Notes under the pieces: generated by a model
Databases searched by the model: none
Told to the model about the DNA's origin: nothing
The model's input: only the letters and a program-made list of their open reading frames with translations
Translations under genes and position numbers: made by a program
Shown here: positions 7,491-16,411 of the stretch, piece after piece
Position numbering within the stretch: position 1 is the first letter of the stretch
How the letters are laid out: every line of letters starts with the position of its first letter
NCBI GenBank assembly: GCA_938002655.1
Contig: CALLAC010000029.1
Coordinates: 1 to 42,136 of the forward strand
DNA: 42,136 nucleotides
Reading direction: 5' to 3'
Origin: an uncultured Cytophagales bacterium
GTDB taxonomy: Bacteria; Bacteroidota; Bacteroidia; Cytophagales; Thermonemataceae

Positions 7491-9143
7491 TCATTCTTCT
7501 TCTTCTTCTTGGACTTTATTTTTCTGCTTTCTTTGCTGTTTTTCTTGCATTCTGATTTGTTTTTCTTTGGCTCTTTGTAATTTTTTTCTTTCTTTGGCTT
7601 GTTGTGCATCAAACTTTGCTTTACGTTTTTTGATAGCTTCGGTGAGATCTACATCACTAGTAATCGTATTATTTTGAGGCTTATCTTTCTTGGGAGCATA
7701 ATCCATTGCACAACGAAAACCCAAAGTAGCCAGACTTTTATCCATTTCTAAATATCTACGTGTACCAGGGATAAGCCAGTAAGCCACATCTTTCCAAGAA
7801 CCACCTTTGTAGACTTTGAAGCGAGCCAGTTTTTCTTTTGCTACAACATTGCCAGGTAAGCCAAGCATATTATGGCTCATTGCATTTGGGAAAGGCATTA
7901 AATTTTCTCTGGCAATATTTATAGTATCTTTTTGTTGCTGTTTAATTTTTTGTCCTTTTGCTTTCATTGTTGTATCCGATCTACCATAAAGCATTACATC
8001 GAGCGTGAGTTTGTTTTGATAAGTAGAATCCATGTAAGTAGTAACTCTTTTTACCTGACGCAAATCGAGATAGTCTTCCCAGCCTTCTACAAAGTAGGCA
8101 TCTTCTACCCATTCATTTACATTGCCTGCCATATTGTATAAGCCAAAATCATTGGGCGGATAAGAGTATATGGATACTGTAAGCATTGCTCCATCGTTGA
8201 GCCTACCTGCAATGCCTGCATAATCTCCTCTACCACGCTTGAAATTGGCTAAGAATAGTCCTTTGTTAGGATTATAGGGATTACGTGTTTGGCGAGTATC
8301 CCAAGGGTACAGGCGTTCTTTACCTGTGATACGAGCATTATCATATTGAGTAGCTACCATAGCTTTAGCGGCGTATTCCCATTCGGCTTCGGTTGGCAGG
8401 CGATAATTAGGAAATTTGATAAGGTTAGTATCTTTTATTTTTTTGGGTTTGGTAAACTCCCCTACTGTTAGTTTTCCATCCAGTTTTACTCCTGTATAGT
8501 AGCTTTTTTCTTCTTCTTGATAATGATTTACCATTTTAGTTCGCCATTTGCAAAATTCTTGTGCTTGTATCCACGTAACTCCCACAACAGGATACATTCT
8601 AAACCCTGGATGACGAAGATAATTCTTAACATAGGCATCATTGGCAGTAGCCTCAGAAGCCCAAACAGTAGTATCAGGTAATAAAACCTCTTCGGCGTAT
8701 TCCTCAAAAGTCATTCCTGCGGGAATAGAATCGCGATGATGATAAAAAAAATTCATAAATTCAAGCCAATGAATATTGGCTATTTCGGTTCTATCCATAT
8801 AAAAAGAAGGAACAATAACACGTGTAAGACGATTGCGAGAAAGGTTAATAACATCTTCTTCGGTAATTCCCATCACAAAAGCTCCCCCCTCAATAAAAAC
8901 CATATTAGGGGCATTGGGCATATCATAATATTTTGCCACAAACATACTGTTATCAATGGTACTATCGTTGTAGGGGATACCTGTAACCTGACTAACACCA
9001 TCTACATTACCCGCTTGCATATCCTCAAAGGATTGCCGCTCGATTTTATTTTTTTTCTTGAATAAAGAGCAAGCCGAAAAAGTACAAAAAACTATAAGTA
9101 GAAAAGCCAAGTATATGTATATGTATCGAACTTGAATTTTCAT
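7491..9143 (-). CDS. GldJ-like gliding motility lipoprotein (SUMF1/FGE-fold), second paralog
   Basis: Lipoprotein of the GldJ group, which in gliding Bacteroidota is needed for gliding and for stability of the T9SS component GldK. I start at ATG 9143, giving a compact lipoprotein signal ending FCTFSAC; ATG 9176 adds 11 residues. The FGE-sulfatase-like domain runs from about residue 65 to 490: PNMVFIEGGAFVMG, SFYMDRTEIANIHWLEF, YPVVGVTWIQAQEFCKWRT, YRLPTEAEWEYAAKA, YNMAGNVNEWVEDAY, VYKGGSWKDVAYW and LGFRCAM. No cysteines lie between GGSW and GFRC, where formylglycine-generating enzymes keep their catalytic pair, so oxidase activity is unlikely. The last 50 residues are a Lys/Gln/Glu-rich helix-like tail ending in five Glu. 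It shares QVTGIPYN after the signal with the next gene upstream, so the two are paralogs. Confidence 0.8.
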   Translation of the reverse strand: MKIQVRYIYIYLAFLLIVFCTFSACSLFKKKNKIERQSFEDMQAGNVDGVSQVTGIPYNDSTIDNSMFVAKYYDMPNAPNMVFIEGGAFVMGITEEDVINLSRNRLTRVIVPSFYMDRTEIANIHWLEFMNFFYHHRDSIPAGMTFEEYAEEVLLPDTTVWASEATANDAYVKNYLRHPGFRMYPVVGVTWIQAQEFCKWRTKMVNHYQEEEKSYYTGVKLDGKLTVGEFTKPKKIKDTNLIKFPNYRLPTEAEWEYAAKAMVATQYDNARITGKERLYPWDTRQTRNPYNPNKGLFLANFKRGRGDYAGIAGRLNDGAMLTVSIYSYPPNDFGLYNMAGNVNEWVEDAYFVEGWEDYLDLRQVKRVTTYMDSTYQNKLTLDVMLYGRSDTTMKAKGQKIKQQQKDTINIARENLMPFPNAMSHNMLGLPGNVVAKEKLARFKVYKGGSWKDVAYWLIPGTRRYLEMDKSLATLGFRCAMDYAPKKDKPQNNTITSDVDLTEAIKKRKAKFDAQQAKERKKLQRAKEKQIRMQEKQQRKQKNKVQEEEEE

Positions 9144-9202
9144 AAAGAAATTTTTGAAATAATGCCTCAATTTCAAGATTTAGCTGATAGGATTCTTACA
9201 AA

Positions 9203-9239
9203 CACAAAAAGGCTTTGATAACACACAAAGCCTTTTGTG
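9203..9239 (-). terminator. Rho-independent terminator after gldJ
   Basis: Long inverted repeat CACAAAAAGGCTTTG/CAAAGCCTTTTGTG with an 8-nt loop and one bulged base. On the minus strand it ends in a T-rich arm. It separates the two GldJ-like genes, suggesting each has its own transcript. Confidence 0.75.
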
Positions 9240-9254
9240 GATATCTGTAAAGAA

Positions 9255-10769
9255 TTATCTGTACTGACCTCCTACACGCTTATTGCTACGGCGTTTTTCA
9301 CCTACTTTTTCACCTGCCATAATCATGGCACAGCGGAAACCAATATAGTCGCGAGCTTCAAATTTATTCAAATATCTTCTTGTGCCAGGCGAAAGCCAAT
9401 AGGCTACATCTCTCCAAGAACCACCCTTGTATACCCTTGCGCTATCGTCAACTAAGGAATTTTTCTTACCTGCTAGCAGATAATTTTGCGTAGGGTCTCC
9501 TACTACTGATTTAGTGGGGTCCGATTTGAGTCTAGTGCTATCTAATTGAATTCTTCTGACAGGGTTCAAATCATTTACATCTTCAAAAGCCAGGGGACGA
9601 TACACATCTTCAACCCATTCAGCTACATTACCAGCCATATTGTAAAGACCAAAATCGTTGGGAGGATAAGCATATATCCATTCTGTAATGAGAGCAGCGT
9701 CATTTTGTTTACCTGCAATACCTGCATAGTCACCTCTACCACGCTTAAAATTAGCCAAGAAAAAGCCCATTTGCTTTCCGTAGGGGTTACGCGTAGCGTG
9801 TCCATCCCAAGGATACACACGGTTATTCGATTGGTTTTCATCTTCATATTGTGTACCGATCATACCTTTGGCGGCGTACTCCCATTCGGCTTCGGTAGGT
9901 AAGCGATAATCGGGCATAACTACACCACTTTCCAAAGGAGCGTCTTTAGCAGTTTTGTATTGGCTTAAAAGGCCATCTTTGTCTCTTTTTTTAGCTTCAT
10001 TGAATAAATATTCATTAGCGGCACGAGTACGCCATTTGCAGAATTCTTGTGCTTGCACCCAATTGATACCCACCACAGGGAAAAAGCGGAAACCAGGATA
10101 ACGCAAATAATTGGCCACGTAAGAGTCATTGAACGCTGTTTCTCTTGCCCACACGGTAGTATCAGGACGCAAAATTTGCACTAAGAAATAAGAATAATCG
10201 AAGCGTTTGACGTCATTAGGGTCAATCACATCAAGTTTCTGAAAATTGTATTTATTGGTTTTGGTATTGTTCAAATAATCTACATAAGAATTGTATCGTT
10301 CTGTTCTTTTAGGGTCATAAGTGTAGCCATCGTGAATATTAGGAATTTCAGACTTGTTTTTATCTTGTTTGTAGAATTCCATGAATTCGAGCCAGTGGAT
10401 ATTTGCCACTTCGGTCATATCCATATAAAAAGATTGAATACTGATAGTCCTTTCACGGTTATCGCGTGTGTAAAGAATATCTTCTTCACCAGAGCCCATT
10501 ACGAAACGTCCTCCTTCAATAAATACAAGATTAGGACCATCTGGCTGACCAAGATAAGGATTTACTTTCAAAGAAGTGTAAGCACCTGTATCTTGCATAT
10601 TGTAAGGTATGCCAGTTACTTGGCTAAACATACCTTTTTTATGGACATTATCGCTTCGCTGTACTTGCATTGGGAAACCTTCACTCTGTTTTTTCCCGAA
10701 TATACTACAAGCTCCAAGCGTAACCGCACAAGTACTTGCTACAAGCAAGGTTTTCATACTTTGATTCAT
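9255..10769 (-). CDS. gldJ: GldJ-like gliding motility lipoprotein (SUMF1/FGE-fold)
   Basis: Outer-membrane or periplasmic lipoprotein of the gliding machinery. ATG 10769 gives MNQSMKTLLVAS and a good lipobox LGAC; ATG 10790 and ATG 10757 are alternatives. The FGE-like domain holds GPNLVFIEGGRFVMG, SFYMDMTEVANIHWLEFM, FPVVGINWVQAQEFCKWRT, YRLPTEAEWEYAAKG, YNMAGNVAEWVEDVYRPL, VYKGGSWRDVAYW and IGFRCAM. The segments LRPDTTVWARE and YVANYLRYPGF are typical of GldJ rather than GldK as I recall them. The catalytic cysteine pair of true formylglycine-generating enzymes is absent. A family-unusual insert of about 45 residues with Asn/Lys-rich sequence follows the first motif. It is the first of two tandem paralogs and lies divergent from a sigma-54 activator. 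Which paralog is the functional GldJ cannot be told from sequence. Confidence 0.82.
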   Translation of the reverse strand: MNQSMKTLLVASTCAVTLGACSIFGKKQSEGFPMQVQRSDNVHKKGMFSQVTGIPYNMQDTGAYTSLKVNPYLGQPDGPNLVFIEGGRFVMGSGEEDILYTRDNRERTISIQSFYMDMTEVANIHWLEFMEFYKQDKNKSEIPNIHDGYTYDPKRTERYNSYVDYLNNTKTNKYNFQKLDVIDPNDVKRFDYSYFLVQILRPDTTVWARETAFNDSYVANYLRYPGFRFFPVVGINWVQAQEFCKWRTRAANEYLFNEAKKRDKDGLLSQYKTAKDAPLESGVVMPDYRLPTEAEWEYAAKGMIGTQYEDENQSNNRVYPWDGHATRNPYGKQMGFFLANFKRGRGDYAGIAGKQNDAALITEWIYAYPPNDFGLYNMAGNVAEWVEDVYRPLAFEDVNDLNPVRRIQLDSTRLKSDPTKSVVGDPTQNYLLAGKKNSLVDDSARVYKGGSWRDVAYWLSPGTRRYLNKFEARDYIGFRCAMIMAGEKVGEKRRSNKRVGGQYR

Positions 10770-10905
10770 AATTCTTGGATTTTTTAACACTTATTTCAAG
10801 TTTTTTGAAGTTACATCAGTAATTGTACCAAAATTGAGAGTTTTTTTTGAGTTCGCCAAAATTTTTTGAAAAAATTTTTTTGTAAAAAAATTAAATAAGA
10901 CATTT

Positions 10906-10921
10906 TGTCAGCATTTTTGCA
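10906..10921 (+). promoter_or_regulatory. Possible sigma-54 promoter before the activator gene
   Basis: TGTCAGCATTTTTGCA fits TGGCAC-N5-TTGCA with two mismatches in the -24 box and a perfect -12 box, 61 bp before the ATG. It could mean self-regulation of the activator. AT-rich DNA makes chance matches easy. Confidence 0.3.
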
Positions 10922-10981
10922 ACTCTTTGGCACTTTTTTACGTTTATGATTTTGTCTCAAAAAAAATAAATATTTCTTTCA

Positions 10982-12265
10982 ATGTTGGCAAATACAGACC
11001 TTCAAAGTATCAAACAACGTTTCGGAATAGTAGGAAATGCCCCCTTGCTCAACCACGCATTAGAAAGAGCTATTATGGTCGCTCCTACTGAAATCAATGT
11101 GCTCATTACGGGCGAAAGTGGTGTGGGCAAAGAGTCTTTCTCTAAAATCATTCATCAGTTAAGCCCTCGAAAGCACAACACTTTTACGGCTGTAAACTGC
11201 GGAGCAATTCCCGAAGGAACTATCGATTCAGAACTTTTCGGACATGAAAAAGGAGCTTTCACAGGAGCAATAGAAAGTCGTAAAGGTTTCTTTGAAGTAA
11301 GCAATGGAGGTACTATTTTTTTAGATGAAATCGGCGAAATGCCACTAGCTACACAAGCACGTTTGTTGCGTGTATTAGAATACGGAGAATTTATTAAAGT
11401 AGGTTCTTCCAAAGTACAAAAAACGGATGTACGAGTAGTAGCGGCAACAAATGTCAATTTAGAAGAAGCTATCCGTAAAGGCAAGTTTCGTGAAGATTTG
11501 TACTATCGTTTGAGCACCGTACCCATTTATGTACCTGCCTTACGTGAAAGAGGTAACGATGTACTACTACTTTTCAGAAAATTTGCCACCGATTTTGCTG
11601 AAAAATATCGCCGAGAACCCATAGAGCTAAACGAAGAAGCAAAAAATATTATCCTCAACTATCGCTTTCCTGGTAATATTCGTCAGCTCAAAAACCTTGT
11701 ATATGACCTTTCCATCACCGCCGAAAGCCAAATTATTACAGCTGATATTCTGCAAAAATACTTGCCCAAAGCAACTTACAACAATTTGCCCGCCCTTGTA
11801 GAAAACGAAAGCCAACAGCAAGCCTTTTCGGATAGAGAATTGCTCTATAAAGTGCTTTTTGATATGCGTAAAGATGTTACAGAGCTAAAAAAATTGGTTT
11901 TGCAGATACTTACCAGTGGAAATTCGCTTGCAGGAACTGAAATTCTCAAAAACCACCAAGATTTGTTCAAAGAAATACAAGGATTTCCTGCGGTAGTAAA
12001 GAGCCAAGCAAGTGCTGATAACAAAGTGGTTTTGCCTGTCATTCAGTCCGAAACTGGTGTCATTCCTTTTTCAGCCTCTACCGAACAAATTGAGGATATT
12101 CCTCACGAAACAGAAGAAGAAACCCTTTCTTTGGAAAAAAAAGAAAAAGAACTAATTATCAAAGCCTTAAAGCAACATAAAGGTAAACGCAAATACGCCG
12201 CCCAAGAATTGGGCATTTCCGAAAGAACCCTTTACAGAAAAATAAAAAAATATGGGCTTGAATGA
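10982..12265 (+). CDS. Sigma-54-dependent transcription activator (AAA+ with Fis-type HTH), no sensor domain
   Basis: Bacterial enhancer-binding protein that remodels RNA polymerase-sigma-54 by ATP hydrolysis. The AAA+ domain starts almost at the N-terminus: Walker A GESGVGKE, sigma-54 contact loop ELFGHEKGAFTGA, Walker B GTIFLDEIGEMP, sensor I VRVVAATN and the arginine-finger region GKFREDLYYRLSTVPI. A linker of about 140 residues follows, with a helical segment (LFDMRKDVTELKKLVLQIL). The C-terminal Fis-type HTH contains KRKYAAQELGISERTLYR. There is no receiver, GAF or PAS domain, so activity must be set by expression level, by another protein or through the linker. It is divergent from gldJ and 57 bp ahead of an outer-membrane barrel gene that has a sigma-54-like promoter. 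Confidence 0.92.
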   Translation: MLANTDLQSIKQRFGIVGNAPLLNHALERAIMVAPTEINVLITGESGVGKESFSKIIHQLSPRKHNTFTAVNCGAIPEGTIDSELFGHEKGAFTGAIESRKGFFEVSNGGTIFLDEIGEMPLATQARLLRVLEYGEFIKVGSSKVQKTDVRVVAATNVNLEEAIRKGKFREDLYYRLSTVPIYVPALRERGNDVLLLFRKFATDFAEKYRREPIELNEEAKNIILNYRFPGNIRQLKNLVYDLSITAESQIITADILQKYLPKATYNNLPALVENESQQQAFSDRELLYKVLFDMRKDVTELKKLVLQILTSGNSLAGTEILKNHQDLFKEIQGFPAVVKSQASADNKVVLPVIQSETGVIPFSASTEQIEDIPHETEEETLSLEKKEKELIIKALKQHKGKRKYAAQELGISERTLYRKIKKYGLE

Positions 12266-12267
12266 TT

Positions 12268-12283
12268 TGGCATGCTATTTGTT
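12268..12283 (+). promoter_or_regulatory. Possible sigma-54 promoter of the barrel protein gene
   Basis: TGGCATGCTATTTGTT matches TGGCAC-N5-TTGCA with one change in the -24 box and the last two bases of the -12 box, at correct spacing. It lies 40 bp before the ATG of the barrel gene and directly after the activator gene, which would make the barrel gene a local target. Confidence 0.4.
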
Positions 12284-12322
12284 ACAAATGCTTTCAGTTT
12301 GTTAACCTAAACCCGAAAAACT

Positions 12323-13030
12323 ATGTTGAAAAAATTCTCTATTCTCGCTTCTTTCTTATCTATTTTTGGTGTAGCTACCTCTTTTGCCCAAATTTCACAA
12401 GGTAGCCTCTATTTCGGCGGTGGATTCGGATTTGCTATCACTTCAAACAAAGAAAAAAAAACTTTTTCTGGTGGTTCAACTACCGTTACCTCTGATGGTC
12501 CTAGAAGTACAAGTTTTTCTATCGTACCCGGTGTAGGTTACTTCATCGTCGATAAACTTGCTATCGGCATTGATATTTCTTTCATAAACGAATCAGAAAA
12601 AACACCTTTTGATGGATCTGGTTCTCAGGCTGGCGACTACAACAAAGAAAGTAGCAACCTTATTAGCTTTACTCCTTATGCAAGAAAATTCTTTATGTTG
12701 AGCGATAACTTCGGCTTCACAGGAACTTTTGGCGTAGGCGTAGGATTTGGTAGCTCTAAACTTGAGTCTAAAAGAGGAAACTCTACCGTAACCAATGATG
12801 GACCCAAAATAACTGCTCTTGAAGTAGGAATTACTCCTGGTCTTGTATTTTTCCCTTCTAAAAATGTGGGCTTGGAAGCGAATTTTGGCTTCGTAGGTTT
12901 TTCTTCAACTACTTTAAAAACAGAAAATAATATATTCACCACGAAAAATACCGAGACATCGGTTGGTTTCGGAGCTAATTCTATTAGTCCTGCTTTTTCA
13001 TTTGCTTTCCGCTACTACTTAGCCAAGTAA
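12323..13030 (+). CDS. Outer-membrane beta-barrel protein (porin-like)
   Basis: Predicted small outer-membrane barrel of 235 aa with signal peptide MLKKFSILASFLSIFGVATSFAQ. The mature part consists of alternating amphipathic strands, such as GSLYFGGGFGFAIT, FSIVPGVGYFIVDKLAIGID and FGFTGTFGVGVGFGSSK, and ends in a strand with aromatic residues (AFSFAFRYYLAK), as expected for BAM-inserted proteins. It resembles the OmpW/OmpX-like group of Bacteroidota barrels of unknown ligand. Start ATG 12323 begins a clean signal peptide. A terminator follows. Its placement behind a sensorless sigma-54 activator with a candidate sigma-54 site suggests regulated expression; that is inference. Confidence 0.8.
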   Translation: MLKKFSILASFLSIFGVATSFAQISQGSLYFGGGFGFAITSNKEKKTFSGGSTTVTSDGPRSTSFSIVPGVGYFIVDKLAIGIDISFINESEKTPFDGSGSQAGDYNKESSNLISFTPYARKFFMLSDNFGFTGTFGVGVGFGSSKLESKRGNSTVTNDGPKITALEVGITPGLVFFPSKNVGLEANFGFVGFSSTTLKTENNIFTTKNTETSVGFGANSISPAFSFAFRYYLAK

Positions 13031-13054
13031 CATTTCCTAACTTATAGCACAACG

Positions 13055-13090
13055 AAATAGCAAGGTCACTTTGTTCCTTGCTATTTTTTT
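13055..13090 (+). terminator. Rho-independent terminator
   Basis: Perfect 11-bp inverted repeat AAATAGCAAGG/CCTTGCTATTT with a 10-nt loop and a T run at 13084-13090, 25 bp after the barrel gene. Confidence 0.85.
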
Positions 13091-13288
13091 CATTATAGCT
13101 AAACACTAAACTTACAGTTTTTCGGACAAAATTGCTTCTTGAAAGTTTCCCCTTCCAACCATTTTGAAAACCAAGAAATCAAACTTTTAAATCCTGAAAA
13201 TCATTTTAATTTGATACAAGACTTGCTTTTACCTTTGAATTTTGCTTATTTGCAAAAACAACTATCTATCAAATCGCCTTTGCTATCT

Positions 13289-16200
13289 ATGACTTTCTTG
13301 GAGAAAACCTGTGCGTATCTACTCGAAAATCATCAAAATCTATCTAATATCTGTGTGCTTGTGCCTTCCCGAAGGGCTATGCGTTCTTTGCGTTTAGAAT
13401 TTCGGAGAAAAAAAATAGAAAAAGACCAAATGCCTACGATATATCCCATTGAGGATTTCGTGAACCGTACCTACGAAAAAAGTGACTTGATTGAACAACT
13501 CTTACTTTTACAGAAAACAGCTTACGACGTTCTGGGCAAGTCTATGCAATCGAAACAGCCTAGCGACAATCTGCTTTCTTGGCTTGCTGTGCTTCTCAAA
13601 GATTTTAACCTAATAGACCAAAACCTGGTTGATGCCGAAAAGCTTTTTGGCAATTTGGCAGATATAGAAAGAATCAAATCTTGGCAACTCAACGAAACAC
13701 GAGAGAAATACGTACAAGACAAACTCAAATATTATTTTGAATTTTGGGAAAAGCTATTTGAAATTTACAAGCAATTCAAGAAAAATTTAGAAGAGCAGAA
13801 TTTGGCATACTTGGGAATGATTTACCGCAAATTGGCTGAAAATATAGCAATTTGGCTCCAAAATGGCTACAAGCACTACTATTTTGTAGGTTTTAATGCT
13901 TTCAGCAAAGCCGAAGAAAAAATTATTGATGAACTGCTTGCCCTCAACAAAGCTAGCCTGCTCTGGGATACCGACTCTTTTTATATGGAACACACAGGCG
14001 AAAACCAAGCAGGTAAATGGCTAAAAAAATATAAGCAGAAATGGGGAAATTGGCTTTGGCAAGAAAATTTCTTGCTATCGCAAGCTAAAAAAGTAGAAAT
14101 AATTGCTACGGGTAGTTATAGCTTGCAAGCACAAGTAGCTCAGAATCTTCTCAATAAATGGGATAAAGAAAGCCGCTCACGCAAACGCACTGTAATTGTA
14201 ATGCCCGACGAAAATATGCTTTTACCCCTACTTCATAGCATTTCAGAAGAAAATTACAACGTTACTTTAGGTTTGAGCTTGCAAAAATCAACTTTGTTTA
14301 ATCTCATTTCGCTACTTTTTGAACTACACCAAACCCGTAAAGAATACAAATGGAAAGCTCAGAACTTGGAAGGTAAAATCGTAGAAAAACATACCTTCGT
14401 ATATCATTACAGTCATGTTGCTAAAATTCTTACACATCCTTTCATTCGAAAATTTGAGCAAATTTTGCTCAAAAAACATCTTTTGCCTGCTCATCAAAGT
14501 TTTTTGCGTTTGGCTCGTAAGTATTTGGTGCAATACAATAAAGTTTTGAGCAAATCTTGGGAACTCAAAAAATTACCTGAAACTTTGCTTCAAAATGAGC
14601 CTGACGAAGCCATAAAAAGTTCTTTACAACCGTTTTATACCGAAATACAATCGCTCTGCAAGTTGCTTTTTAGTTCTTGGGATTTACAAAAAGTAACTTC
14701 TATTTTGCTTCATTTGGAGCGTATTATGCTATTTTTTGAAAAAACTTTCGAAAACGACCCAGATGATTTAGAGCGGTTTTACATTAGGCAGTTTAAGCAG
14801 ATTTTTGCAAGAATGCGTAAAATTCTCAAAAAACGTAACTTCAATATTGATTTCCGCACTTTCAGAAACTTTTTGTTTCAACTCGCACGCCAAGAGCGTA
14901 TTCCTTTTGAAAGTAGCGTAGATAATCGCTTGCAAATTATGGGAGTGCTTGAAACTCGTACACTGGATTTTGAGCAAATCATTGTAGTATCTGCCAACGA
15001 AGGTACTTTTCCTACAATTCAGAAAAATAAATCGCTTATTCCTTACGATATAGCCAAAGCATTTGGCTTGCCTACTTACGAGGATTACGAGGCTATGCAC
15101 AGCTATTATTTTTACCGCCTTTTGCAAAGAGCCGAAAAAGTAGCTCTCATCTATTGTACTTCGAAAAATGTTTCGTTGGTGGGTAATAGCGAAGTAAGTC
15201 GTTATGCTTGGCAATTAGAATACGATTTGGCTCAAAAAAATCCTAAAATAGCCGTGCAAAAAGCCAATGTTGTCTTTCCTACTGTTCCTAAAAGCCAACA
15301 AGATGATTTACGAATTGAGAAAAATAAGGAGATTTTGGAGATTATCAAGCAAAAATTACAAAGCCAGCTTTCTCCTACTGCCATTGATTCTTTTATCCGT
15401 TGTTCTTTGCAATATTATTTCAATTATGTCGCAGGTATCAAAGAAGCCAAAGAAGTTCGCGACGAAATAGAAGCCGATACACTCGGAAGCATTGTTCATC
15501 AGGTTTTAGAAGATATTTTCTTTGAAATTGGAGAAAATCATCAAGTTTCAGCAAAAAATCTGCGAGAGGTTTTACCCCAAATCGCTGACAGAGTGAAGCA
15601 AAAATTTAAAGAAACGGCTCATCTTTATACACAAGAAGCCGTTATTGGCAATAATCTTATCGCCCAAGAAGTTGCTATTTTGTATGTGAAAAATTTTTTA
15701 GAAAAGCAAATAGCCGAATTGGAAGACGATAGCAACAAATTGAAAGAAAATCCTACTTTTGAAATTTTGAGTTTGGAAAACAAGCACGAACTTTTACGCA
15801 TTGAACCCGCTATTTTCCGCTACCAATACAACGGCGAAAGTATTGATGTACGTCTGCGAGGCATTGTGGATAGAGTAGATAAAATCAGTGGTATTTTGCG
15901 AATTATTGACTATAAAACAGGCAAAGTCGAGAAAAAAGATGTAAAAATAGACCATGCCGAACTACTTTCCATTGCCGATAGCCCCGATATGAGCAAAATC
16001 AGGCAATTATGGCTTTACAAGTATCTTTTGCAAAAAAATTTGGATAGCAATCCACAATGGAAAACTTATCAGAATGCCCCTATTGAAGCGGGTATTTACA
16101 GCCTTCGCAATCCTACCAAAGAACTGCTTGCTCTGCATACCTCTGGCAAATCCAAAGAAAAGGATAAAGACAGAGGCAATCCTGAAAATGTACACCTCCA

Positions 16201-16348
16201 TGATAAAGAATGGTTTTATCAGAAAACCGAAGATTGGCTCGGCAAAGTAGTTCATAAAATGCTTGATAAAGATTTGCCTTTTGAGAAAACCGATAATCTA
16301 AGCATCTGCGAGTTTTGTATTTACAAAAATATCTGTGGAAGAGGGTGA
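13289..16348 (+). CDS. addB: AddB-like PD-(D/E)XK nuclease with Fe-S staple (helicase-nuclease subunit)
   Basis: Likely exonuclease subunit of an AddAB-type double-strand-break repair complex, 1,019 aa from ATG 13289 (MTFLEKTCAYLLENHQ). A TTG at 13139 would add 50 residues that look unrelated. The N-terminal helicase-like half has VLVPSRRAMRSLRLEF where AddB has a Walker A, so ATPase activity there is doubtful. The nuclease half has the HQ motif (LGSIVHQVLEDIF, about residue 732) and GIVDRVDKISGILRIIDYKTGK (about 857-880) with the catalytic Asp and DYKTG. Four cysteines for an iron-sulfur staple appear: one in FIRCSLQYYF (about 705), and Cys1007, Cys1010 and Cys1016 in CEFCIYKNICGRG. No addA is next to it. 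nhaA follows after 63 bp. Confidence 0.85.
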   Translation: MTFLEKTCAYLLENHQNLSNICVLVPSRRAMRSLRLEFRRKKIEKDQMPTIYPIEDFVNRTYEKSDLIEQLLLLQKTAYDVLGKSMQSKQPSDNLLSWLAVLLKDFNLIDQNLVDAEKLFGNLADIERIKSWQLNETREKYVQDKLKYYFEFWEKLFEIYKQFKKNLEEQNLAYLGMIYRKLAENIAIWLQNGYKHYYFVGFNAFSKAEEKIIDELLALNKASLLWDTDSFYMEHTGENQAGKWLKKYKQKWGNWLWQENFLLSQAKKVEIIATGSYSLQAQVAQNLLNKWDKESRSRKRTVIVMPDENMLLPLLHSISEENYNVTLGLSLQKSTLFNLISLLFELHQTRKEYKWKAQNLEGKIVEKHTFVYHYSHVAKILTHPFIRKFEQILLKKHLLPAHQSFLRLARKYLVQYNKVLSKSWELKKLPETLLQNEPDEAIKSSLQPFYTEIQSLCKLLFSSWDLQKVTSILLHLERIMLFFEKTFENDPDDLERFYIRQFKQIFARMRKILKKRNFNIDFRTFRNFLFQLARQERIPFESSVDNRLQIMGVLETRTLDFEQIIVVSANEGTFPTIQKNKSLIPYDIAKAFGLPTYEDYEAMHSYYFYRLLQRAEKVALIYCTSKNVSLVGNSEVSRYAWQLEYDLAQKNPKIAVQKANVVFPTVPKSQQDDLRIEKNKEILEIIKQKLQSQLSPTAIDSFIRCSLQYYFNYVAGIKEAKEVRDEIEADTLGSIVHQVLEDIFFEIGENHQVSAKNLREVLPQIADRVKQKFKETAHLYTQEAVIGNNLIAQEVAILYVKNFLEKQIAELEDDSNKLKENPTFEILSLENKHELLRIEPAIFRYQYNGESIDVRLRGIVDRVDKISGILRIIDYKTGKVEKKDVKIDHAELLSIADSPDMSKIRQLWLYKYLLQKNLDSNPQWKTYQNAPIEAGIYSLRNPTKELLALHTSGKSKEKDKDRGNPENVHLHDKEWFYQKTEDWLGKVVHKMLDKDLPFEKTDNLSICEFCIYKNICGRG

Positions 16349-16411
16349 TATTTCAAACAAAATTATCTGTGGCATGTTTATGTAATACTCACTAACACAA
16401 ACACTTTTATT

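Noticed and set aside
7494-7520. TTC/TTCTTC tract as a microsatellite for phase variation
   Set aside because: It encodes the Glu-rich C-terminus of the GldJ-like protein in frame; triplet changes would not shift the frame.
7491-10769. Formylglycine-generating (sulfatase-activating) enzymes
   Set aside because: The fold is the same, but the catalytic cysteine pair is missing in both and the flanking motifs match GldJ.
10926-10933. Second TTTGGCAC box before the activator
   Set aside because: Good -24 half but no TTGC at the right distance.
16366-16390. Sigma-54-like TGGCAT box before nhaA
   Set aside because: The -12 element is not at the required spacing.
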